In this document: positions 27,186-33,611 of the stretch, one piece after another
Numbering within the stretch: the stretch's first letter is position 1
Layout: each line of letters starts with the position of its first letter
NCBI GenBank assembly: GCA_013152945.1
Contig: JAADFL010000066.1
Location: 8,324 to 72,323, forward strand
Source of the DNA: Deltaproteobacteria bacterium
Lineage (GTDB): Bacteria; Myxococcota_A; JAADFL01
Length of the DNA: 64,000 nucleotides
Direction of reading: 5' to 3'
Position numbers and translations under genes: made by a program
The notes under the pieces: generated by a model
What the model was told of the DNA's origin: nothing
The model's input: only the letters and a program-made list of their open reading frames with translations
The model's database searches: none

Positions 27186-27444
27186 AATGAACGGCCTTAT
27201 TGTTCCAGATCCGTGCAGGCAACAGCACGACCAACAGAGATGCAAGAAGCGCGGCTATGGAGCTCCACAGGATTTGACCGTAGTACATCATGGGAACAGT
27301 GCCGCCCACGGCGGTCAACTTCCATGCCCTGTCCAGCGGGTTGTACCTGAGCACAGGTAAACGCATGGCGTTTACCATGATCATGGCCAGGTTGAAGAAA
27401 ACAGCGCCGAGGAGGGCTGCAGGCAGCTTTTTCGAACCTTCCAT
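27115..27444 (-). CDS. Small membrane protein, three predicted helices
   Basis: A 109-residue protein of unknown function. I chose ATG 27444, whose A lies on the last base of the upstream TGA; the frame is open further upstream but that part reads through the previous gene. Three hydrophobic segments are visible at about 7-25, 49-70 and 80-102, separated by RYNPLDRAWKLTAVGG. It forms a pair with the upstream four-helix protein and was probably acquired or kept with it. Its 3' end overlaps the BatA-like gene on the other strand by 71 bp. Confidence 0.6.
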   Translation of the reverse strand: MEGSKKLPAALLGAVFFNLAMIMVNAMRLPVLRYNPLDRAWKLTAVGGTVPMMYYGQILWSSIAALLASLLVVLLPARIWNNKAVHFTVGWLLLSSVLAVSYYVHANWP

Positions 27445-27941
27445 CACGCTACTCCAAGCGATTTCACGGTGGTGGTGTACCAACCGATGATCGCCACAGA
27501 CCAGATGAGGAAAAACCAGAGATAGAGGGAAGCAAGGTAGAGCAAACCGAATACCTTGTCCCGGGCCTTGCAAAACCGCTTGACTCCGGCAAACAGGAAA
27601 ACGCTTAAAGGAAGTGTGAAGACTGCAAGGTACTCTTTGATGTCGAAGAGTTTTCCGACACCAGGCGCTGTATTGTTGATGAAAGCTACGCGGATATTTG
27701 CTTTGTATTCGGGATAGATCAGAAATCCGAGGGCGAGCACGACAAGACCTACGCAAAGGGAGATGGTTACGAACCTTTCGAGTCTGCAGTGTCCTGTTTG
27801 GCCGGACAGGTGTCTTCTGGTGGCCGACAGCAGGACATGCGCGGATATCCCGGCAAAGGCGACTCCGGCGACTGCATGGAAGAAGAAGAGGGGCCTTGCG
27901 GCGAAATGAAGGAAGACATTGGGATCAATATTCGCTTGCAT
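27444..27941 (-). CDS. Four-helix membrane protein with histidine-rich first helices
   Basis: A 165-residue protein of unknown function with four membrane segments (about 18-38, 57-77, 98-118, 132-155). Histidines at about positions 12, 22 and 35 lie in or next to the first helix, and an aromatic-rich fourth helix (LYLWFFLIWSVAIIGW) follows. The histidine spacing could bind haem, which is speculation. ATG 27941 has an AGAGG ribosome site. It is one base-overlapped with the next membrane gene, so the two likely form one complex. Confidence 0.65.
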   Translation of the reverse strand: MQANIDPNVFLHFAARPLFFFHAVAGVAFAGISAHVLLSATRRHLSGQTGHCRLERFVTISLCVGLVVLALGFLIYPEYKANIRVAFINNTAPGVGKLFDIKEYLAVFTLPLSVFLFAGVKRFCKARDKVFGLLYLASLYLWFFLIWSVAIIGWYTTTVKSLGVA

Positions 27942-28013
27942 GCAGGCCTCTATTCATTGAAATCAATGGGTACAGGTTGTGCCTGGCATTGTCAAGACTG
28001 ATTGGCATTGTGT

Positions 28014-28077
28014 GATAGCCGAATTAAAATATCAGGCATACTGCCGGGTGAAAATGTCAACCGGAAGGGGATGTGTC
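28014..28077 (+). repeat. Dispersed 64-bp repeat, copy 1 (second copy 38103-38166)
   Basis: GATAGCCGAATTAAAATATC and what follows aligns without gaps to 38103-38166 at 51 of 64 positions. Both contain spaced ATGTCA and TGAAAATGTCA motifs. Repeated TGTCA-type motifs are reminiscent of IS21-like element ends, but no transposase gene lies by either copy. The rest of the 27942-28250 spacer holds the small ORF listed next. Confidence 0.65.
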
Positions 28078-28119
28078 AGTGCCGGATCTTCGCAGATTCA
28101 TTCAACCAAATGGAGGTGA

Positions 28120-28254
28120 ATGACCAACCTTGACAAGCCAATGATGCGCAGTATATCCAGTCCTGGAAACGAGGAAAGCCCGGGAAGAAGTGATCAGGGG
28201 AATCAACAGGGGGGTAGTGCACTGCCTATGTATTCGAAAGGGATGATAAAATGA
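28120..28254 (+). CDS. Small 44-residue ORF coupled to the downstream membrane protein
   Basis: Not recognised. ATG 28120 follows GGAGGTGA, a full complement of the 16S rRNA tail (close spacing). The ORF ends in TGA 28252-28254, overlapping the ATG of the next gene as ATGA. Strong ribosome site plus four-base overlap suggest that it is translated, perhaps mainly to load ribosomes onto the next gene. The peptide is polar with no membrane segment and ends in MYSKGMIK. Confidence 0.45.
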   Translation: MTNLDKPMMRSISSPGNEESPGRSDQGNQQGGSALPMYSKGMIK

Positions 28255-29414
28255 GCCCATATACATTCAAAGAGGATAGCGCAACAGACAATGCACCAGT
28301 GAAAGCGGCTGCAGCGGGCGTGGGCATCTTCATTTTGGGCATTGTGCTCCTCTTTACCGTTGGTCGGCCCATGGGTTGGCCCCTAGGTTGGTGGTTCAAC
28401 AGTATTTTCATAGGTATGGGCGCAATGTTTTTCGGCTTTGCCATGGTTGACGTGTTCAGGGACCCTGCTCGGACACCTTCAGCAGATGACATAGACATCC
28501 CCGGTGCGGGACCGAACACCAGTATAGCCTTTCTGATCTTGGGGCCGGCCATCCTGCTTTTGGCAGTATTCATGGGTGCGGTTTTCCCAGTGCCTCAAAT
28601 AGATCAGAAGACCACGGATAATTTAATCGGAGGCCCGCCCGCAGTTCGGGTCTGCCAGGCCGCGCCTTTCCGTGGGTGCCTGGACAAGGGGCGGTTCATG
28701 GGACGGTTCGAAGGCTTGTACTTGGCCTCACTTGAGACCTCGGGCCGTGTGAGTGACGTGAAGTTCCAGAGCAACCTCTCCCAAGGCGCGCTCCAATGCC
28801 TGGAGAACAAGATTCTGGCCTTGCAGGTAAAAGACTATCATGGTGACCGCATGGCTGTGATGTGCCAGTTCATTGGCTCCTCCATGCCGGCCGTGTTCAA
28901 GATCAGCCTGAATCCAGGGTACCGGCGCCTCGAAGCAGGTGAGCCCCTGATGCGGCCGGGTCCCGGCGGCACGGACACCCGGACCGGGACGGAAACAGCA
29001 GGTCAGGCGCAACCCGGGAGCCTGCCGGTTGAACATCCCAATGTCCAAGCGCACTGGAGCGGTTTGCTTGCCACGCCGAACTGCACCTTCTGGAGTGGTC
29101 CGGAGCACTTGGGCCGAGACGACATCCTGGGCACCGGCGCAGTGCTTACGCAGGAGAAAGGGCGGGCGACCCTGCTCTTCGGCGGGTCCATCGCCTTCTC
29201 GGGACGCTGGGATGACGGCGCCCTGACCTTACGGCGCAAGAGCCGGCATCAAGGGGGGAGATGGGAGGTCACCGAGACCTTGACCCTGCGTAAAAAAGGA
29301 CGTCGTGTCCTGGCGGGTGAATACCTGTACACCGAGTGCGATCATGCCGGCAAGGAAGGCTGTCCGGGCCCATGCCGGATTCAAGCCGCAGTGGAGATCC
29401 GACCGGAGCCGTAA
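28251..29414 (+). CDS. Membrane protein of unknown function with large exported domain
   Basis: A 387-residue protein I do not recognise. Three hydrophobic segments lie at about 22-40, 46-66 and 90-112; the remaining ~270 residues are probably outside the cytoplasm. That part contains several cysteines (RVCQAAPFRGCL, QCLENK, MCQF, PNCTFW, ECDHAGKEGCPGPC) which could form disulfides, and a beta-rich end. A Gly/Thr/Pro-rich linker (about 237-260) separates two subdomains. It may be one functional group with the membrane protein at 29767, which also has short N-terminal helices. Confidence 0.65.
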   Translation: MSPYTFKEDSATDNAPVKAAAAGVGIFILGIVLLFTVGRPMGWPLGWWFNSIFIGMGAMFFGFAMVDVFRDPARTPSADDIDIPGAGPNTSIAFLILGPAILLLAVFMGAVFPVPQIDQKTTDNLIGGPPAVRVCQAAPFRGCLDKGRFMGRFEGLYLASLETSGRVSDVKFQSNLSQGALQCLENKILALQVKDYHGDRMAVMCQFIGSSMPAVFKISLNPGYRRLEAGEPLMRPGPGGTDTRTGTETAGQAQPGSLPVEHPNVQAHWSGLLATPNCTFWSGPEHLGRDDILGTGAVLTQEKGRATLLFGGSIAFSGRWDDGALTLRRKSRHQGGRWEVTETLTLRKKGRRVLAGEYLYTECDHAGKEGCPGPCRIQAAVEIRPEP

Positions 29415-29504
29415 TCCATGCATTTCGAGCCGTGGCCATGGGTTTTCGAATCTGCGAGTTGGTCACTGTTTTGGAATACCTTGGTTTTCCAAAAAACGGG
29501 AACG

Positions 29505-29542
29505 GACGGGAACGGGGACGGAGGGAACTGGTCCTGTGAAAA
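29505..29542. repeat. G-rich repeat fragment sharing motifs with other spacers
   Basis: GGGAACGGGGACGGAGG followed by CTGGTCCTGTGAAAA (29528-29542). The GGGGACGGAGG core recurs at 57363-57373 and, inverted, at 32466-32476. The CTGGTCC.GT.AAAA end recurs at 39792 in repeat copy B. The rest of the 29415-29766 spacer holds only a doubtful short ORF. Confidence 0.5.
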
Positions 29543-29543
29543 T

Positions 29544-29744
29544 ATGGATGATTTGAATATCCTTGGTGCCCGGAGTCCGCAGGAACGTGCGCAAAGCCTG
29601 TCCTTGGCAGAGGCTGCTTTCGGCTCGAGGCGACTCGACGGCTTTCCCTTGTTCTTAGCCAGGCAGGCGACTATAATGCGTCACGTCAACTCGATAGTCA
29701 GTGATCGCGCCTGCGCTTGCATAGAAGCTTTGGATTACCTCTAG
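29544..29744 (+). CDS. Doubtful 66-residue ORF
   Basis: ATG 29544 opens a 66-residue frame ending 22 bp before the next gene. It reads like a soluble helical peptide (SLAEAAFGSRRLDGFPLFLA) but has no clear ribosome site and starts at the edge of a repeat fragment. It may be a gene remnant. No family is recognised. Confidence 0.25.
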   Translation: MDDLNILGARSPQERAQSLSLAEAAFGSRRLDGFPLFLARQATIMRHVNSIVSDRACACIEALDYL

Positions 29745-29766
29745 GTAGGCCGGGAAAGGAAGTGGA

Positions 29767-30585
29767 ATGAAATCAGAGCAGAGACTTCGGGATTTCACTC
29801 TTCGTTTCATCCAGATTCTCGTTTGGTTCGAGATACTATGGGCAGCAGTGTTTCTCGCGGGCCTGGTATTCCAATGGTCCGGGCTTACCGACCAGCTCGC
29901 GTCAGCATTCTTCGGCAGTGGCTTCTGCGCCGTCCTGGTCCTCTTGGCCCTTGTGCTGCTTAACGTTGTTACCAACTTGAACATCATCTCCAAGGTCCAG
30001 GTCCAGAGGATGACCGGAGCCGATGTGGAGGAGTCGAAGCCCGGCTCTTTCATCAAGACCATTGGCATAGCAGGAGGTCTCATCGGCCTCGTGATCCTGT
30101 CCCTTTGGTTCGCCGAGTGGCGGCTCTACCAGGCCAAGGTTTCCCAGAGTGAGACAAAGATCGAGTCCCTCGTGGGCACGGATCTCCTGGATGAAGCCCT
30201 CGACCTGGTCAAGCAGGATGGTCCCGCATCAGAACTCGCAAAGGTGCGCGAGGCCCTGGCCACGTCTGTACAGAGCGGGGCGCGCCTGTCATTCATCTTA
30301 CCCCGCAAGGTTAAAGACGTGACCGTGTACTACGAGTCCACGGCCTGGTGGTACGGGCAGAAAGACCAGGACAAGAAGATCTCCGAGGTAAGCCTGCCCA
30401 GGTTCGTGCCCATCAACTCGGAGCGCGACAAGTGGGAGGAGATGATCAAGGGTGAAATAAAGGGTTTTTCGGTTTCGTCCGGCGAAAACTTGAGGACGTT
30501 CCGAAGGATCGTTAAGGATGGCCAGGAGCTAATCCTCCTTATCGACACGGGACGCCGCTCCGACTACAAAAGGAGCAGCTTCTGA
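29767..30585 (+). CDS. Membrane protein of unknown function
   Basis: A 272-residue protein not recognised. Hydrophobic segments lie at about 20-37, 46-67 and 98-117; the C-terminal ~150 residues look soluble, with a helical part (KIESLVGTDLLDEALDLVKQ) and a beta/alpha part. AAAGGAAG stands just upstream of the ATG. It follows the membrane protein at 28251 on the same strand. Charged-rich ends and lack of motifs give no function. Confidence 0.65.
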   Translation: MKSEQRLRDFTLRFIQILVWFEILWAAVFLAGLVFQWSGLTDQLASAFFGSGFCAVLVLLALVLLNVVTNLNIISKVQVQRMTGADVEESKPGSFIKTIGIAGGLIGLVILSLWFAEWRLYQAKVSQSETKIESLVGTDLLDEALDLVKQDGPASELAKVREALATSVQSGARLSFILPRKVKDVTVYYESTAWWYGQKDQDKKISEVSLPRFVPINSERDKWEEMIKGEIKGFSVSSGENLRTFRRIVKDGQELILLIDTGRRSDYKRSSF

Positions 30586-30623
30586 GGAATCTGGCCGTAC
30601 GCTGGTTATGAAGTGCTCCAAAT

Positions 30624-30680
30624 AAAAGCCTTTGTCCCCGCCCCGCCCCGTCCCCGATTCCCGGTTCCCCCACCCCCGTT
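30624..30680. repeat. C-rich repeat fragment (AAGCCT..GTCCCC family)
   Basis: AAGCCTTTGTCCCC at 30626-30639 runs into CGCCCCGCCCCGTCCCC and CCCGGTTCCCCC. The same head, AAGCCTCCGTCCCC, occurs at 32463-32476, and in inverted orientation at 57363-57376. Confidence 0.5.
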
Positions 30681-30767
30681 TGCTACCTCCCCGGGTATTT
30701 CCTCCGTGTCAGATAGTTGCCTTATACTTTGTCATGTATGTGAGAGAAGAAATTCGGAGGAAGTCCT

Positions 30768-32258
30768 ATGGATGAAAATAATAACAAAAAAGTGCATGGC
30801 CGGAAAGACGGCCTGGTCGGAGTTCTTCGCACGAGATTGGCCGGAAACAGTTATTATGCCCCGGTGACGATACGGGATTTTTTCACGTTCGAAAGGGATC
30901 CGTCGAATCCGCATGACAGTAACGCCGTGATGGTCATGAAGAACGGTTCCCGGGTTGCAGGACACCTGCCCGCCAGGGTGGTGTCGTGGCTCTCCGAGTT
31001 GCTGGACAATGACGTGGTGAGACTGTCAGGTGGAAGGATCGACCGTGAATACAGCGAGTACAAGCATGCGCCGTACTTGTCCATCGACGTTATTGCCGGC
31101 GAATCGTGGGAAGACGTGTCAAGACCATTCGAAGGACCTGTAAACGAATTCGAGTCACTGCATAACCTGGTGTTGGCCGCGTACGACGGGGCGTCCAAAT
31201 CCCCTGGATTCTCCAGAGATCTATATCGCAGAATCAAGCACTTGAAACAGGGTGACCTGCTGCCGGGTACCATGTTGTTGCTCAAGCTCATTCCATCCAT
31301 GGAACGTGTGGCGTCTTGGGGCAAGCGTATGGGTGAGGTTCGTGCGGCTGCAGACAGGTTGGAGCAGGTGGCTGTGTCAGAGGCTGTTCATGCAGGCTGG
31401 TTCACGATTTTCCCTTTACATGGAGATGGCAGGAACCACGTGCCTTACGTGTTACTGTCCGATGCCGTGACATCGGGTGCGGCCTCGGTGCATGAAAAGG
31501 ACGGGCACGGCTTCGTGCCCGAGATCGTCCTGCACAACAACCTTGGCGTACCAATCCTTATCAACGAGGGAGAATTGCTGGTGGGAGCCAAGCAGGATCG
31601 GACTATAAATGTCACTATAATGGCTCCGGCCGAATCCGAATTCGTGGTGCCTGTAAGCTGTGTTGAGGCAGGCAGGTGGCACCACACGTCTGAAGGATTC
31701 TCGGCCGAGAGCGTTGCACCGAGAAAGGTAAGACACACGAAGCTGAAGTCGGTAATCCATTCCGTGATGGCAGGCGGCGCCGCGCGAAGTGACCAGGAAG
31801 GAGTGTGGGAGAGCGTGTCCAGCCTTCTGAATGAAGCAGACACCCGGTCCCGAACCTCGTGCGTGACCGATGCCATACGCCATGAAAGAGAGAATAACGA
31901 ACTTCTTGACCATAAGCCGGATTTGCCGGGAGATACGAGAGGGGTGGTCGTGACCCTTGGAGATAAGCTTCTTGGCATCGAACTCTTCGATTCTCCGGGA
32001 ACTTTCGGCAAGCTATGGAAGAGGATCTGGGAGTCGTACGTGGTCGGTACCCCGCCCAAACAGGAACAGGAAGCAAAGGGCCCCGAGCCCGATCCTGAAT
32101 TTGCAAAGAAACTGGTCCAAGAGATTACAACCAGGCTCGAGCCGTCTCCCGTGTCTCTCGGCGAGGGGGTCGAGGTAGTGGTGAAAACCGGGGACATGGT
32201 TGGATCCGGCGTGGTATACGATGGTGTGCTCTGTGCGCTTTCAGTGCTTTCAGGTTGA
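30768..32258 (+). CDS. HIRAN domain fused to an ARPP-1-like domain
   Basis: A 496-residue protein. Residues about 17-85 fit HIRAN: LRTRLAGNSYYAP, then FERDPSNPHDSNAVMVMKNG and RVAGHLPARVVSWL; HIRAN binds DNA 3' ends in HLTF-type helicases and occurs alone in bacteria. From about 200 to 400 the pattern matches the ARPP-1/DUF6569 group (YVLLSDAVTSGAASVHEKDG, ILINEGELLVGAKQDRT, VPVSCVEAGRWHHTS). ARPP-1 proteins have been linked by others to ADP-ribose/NAD biology, without a settled activity. No helicase or nuclease domain is present. The ATG has CGGAGGAAG upstream. It is monocistronic between repeat-bearing spacers. Confidence 0.75.
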   Translation: MDENNNKKVHGRKDGLVGVLRTRLAGNSYYAPVTIRDFFTFERDPSNPHDSNAVMVMKNGSRVAGHLPARVVSWLSELLDNDVVRLSGGRIDREYSEYKHAPYLSIDVIAGESWEDVSRPFEGPVNEFESLHNLVLAAYDGASKSPGFSRDLYRRIKHLKQGDLLPGTMLLLKLIPSMERVASWGKRMGEVRAAADRLEQVAVSEAVHAGWFTIFPLHGDGRNHVPYVLLSDAVTSGAASVHEKDGHGFVPEIVLHNNLGVPILINEGELLVGAKQDRTINVTIMAPAESEFVVPVSCVEAGRWHHTSEGFSAESVAPRKVRHTKLKSVIHSVMAGGAARSDQEGVWESVSSLLNEADTRSRTSCVTDAIRHERENNELLDHKPDLPGDTRGVVVTLGDKLLGIELFDSPGTFGKLWKRIWESYVVGTPPKQEQEAKGPEPDPEFAKKLVQEITTRLEPSPVSLGEGVEVVVKTGDMVGSGVVYDGVLCALSVLSG

Positions 32259-32462
32259 TGCCCATCTCGTAAAGGTGGCATAGCCGCTGCCAATAAAATT
32301 TTTCCCGTTAAATACTGGAAAAGGCTAATGGCAATGGTTCAAAAAACGGAGCTCGTATTTCGCAACCAAAGATGACCGGGCGCCGATGGCCGGTATTACC
32401 TCGCAGCTTTCACCAAAACCGGCCGCCGCTACCTTGAATCGCTAATGATATCAAGAAATAAA

Positions 32463-32500
32463 AAGCCTCCGTCCCCGGTTGCCGCGTCCGGTTGCCGTCC
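32463..32500. repeat. Repeat fragment AAGCCTCCGTCCCC
   Basis: The 14-mer at 32463-32476 is the exact reverse complement of 57363-57376 (GGGGACGGAGGCTT). It is followed by GGTTGCCGCGTCCGGTTGCCGTCC, a short GGTTGCCG duplication. The rest of 32259-32540 shows nothing else. Confidence 0.5.
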
Positions 32501-32540
32501 AAAAATAGGAATAAATAGGTAAACGAAACAACTCGGTGCA

Positions 32541-33146
32541 TTAAACGTCGTAACCTGAGCATGGTATGCACACGTGGCGGTCACCGACCACCCGAAGGTA
32601 CGGAGCGGCCACCAGTTCACCGCACTCGGCGCAAGGATGCAATCCCATTATCTCCCCGAATTCCTCCCAGGGATGAATCTTGACCTCACCAATGCTCACA
32701 ACCTCTTCTTCAGGCGCCTCCCAAAGCACGTTAACCATTTCCCATGCCTCTTCTTCAGGTATTTGCGTCGGCGGGATGCCTGCGGCACGCTTTTTCATGA
32801 ATGATGATCCGGCCACCTGCTTGTGCCTCGTGGGCTTGTACGAGACTCGAACCGACTTCTCGTTCTTCTTGTCTATCAACGTGAACGCCAGTTTTCCCCA
32901 TCCTGTCTTTTCTATACAGTACTTGCCAAGGGTACATCCTGTGGCGTACTGGACTCCATCGGCAAAGCACTGCGCACCATGGTTGTCGCCTATCTCGAGT
33001 ATACAATGAAGTTCACCTGCAGAGCCGGCCCTCTTGACGCCCAGGGCTCTCATAGCAACCAACGCAGTTCTGACGCCCACCGTACTGGCCCAGCACTTGT
33101 GACCGTGAAACCTGAATGCCTCCAAAAGCACTTCCTTGTCAGACAT
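32541..33146 (-). CDS. FmdE-like protein with C-terminal zinc ribbon
   Basis: A 201-residue protein of the FmdE family (named after a molybdenum formylmethanofuran dehydrogenase-associated protein). The family core is clear: FRFHGHKCWAS (residues 12-22), then DNHGAQCFADGVQYATGCTLGK. Cys and His here are likely metal ligands. The C-terminus is a treble-clef/TraR-like zinc ribbon with Cys172, Cys175, Cys193 and Cys196. GGAG lies six bases before the ATG. Methanofuran chemistry is unlikely in this context; the protein may handle formate, molybdenum or another metal cofactor. Confidence 0.85.
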   Translation of the reverse strand: MSDKEVLLEAFRFHGHKCWASTVGVRTALVAMRALGVKRAGSAGELHCILEIGDNHGAQCFADGVQYATGCTLGKYCIEKTGWGKLAFTLIDKKNEKSVRVSYKPTRHKQVAGSSFMKKRAAGIPPTQIPEEEAWEMVNVLWEAPEEEVVSIGEVKIHPWEEFGEIMGLHPCAECGELVAAPYLRVVGDRHVCIPCSGYDV

Positions 33147-33224
33147 TTTAAACTCCTTTCTTTCCTCTTCTGTTTTCCATCGTGATCTTTCTTGTTTTGT
33201 TGTCTCTTATCCTCTTGTCCTCAA

Positions 33225-33482
33225 TCAGGACCCGTCCGGCCGGCACCTGCATGGACCAATTACTCCTCTCGTCGCGCTCTTGAGTATTCCCGCCGTAACA
33301 AGGCCTATGACCACGGTGAACACACCAACGCCAAGGGCACGCGCTATACGGCTATCTCTATTCCGAGTGTCCTTGCAGGCAAAGAGACTTGCATTACATT
33401 GATAGCTGGTCCCATGTACAGGAACGCACTTACCGGTCCAAGCCATGCCGACTTTTTCCAATCTTTCATTCAGCGGCAACAT
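33225..33482 (-). CDS. Doubtful small membrane protein
   Basis: A possible 85-residue ORF from ATG 33482 (TTG 33497 is also in frame). It has one hydrophobic segment (GVGVFTVVIGLVTAGIL) after a basic stretch and several cysteines. GGAAG lies eight bases upstream. No family is recognised and the opposite strand is also open, so it could be chance. The spacer 33147-33611 holds nothing else that I can support. Confidence 0.3.
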   Translation of the reverse strand: MLPLNERLEKVGMAWTGKCVPVHGTSYQCNASLFACKDTRNRDSRIARALGVGVFTVVIGLVTAGILKSATRGVIGPCRCRPDGS

Positions 33483-33611
33483 CCTTTGAGCTTCCAATTA
33501 CCCGCGGAAATATTTATTATGGTATTTTGGCCATATTGTCAATATAAAAAGCAAAAGGTTTACCCGGATGATCCGTGCCTGATCGGCCATATCAGAACTT
33601 ATCTTTCAATG

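Noticed and set aside
27445-27756. Upstream extension of the three-helix membrane protein
   Set aside because: That part runs antiparallel in frame through the previous gene and has no hydrophobic or conserved pattern; the ATG at 27444 is well placed.
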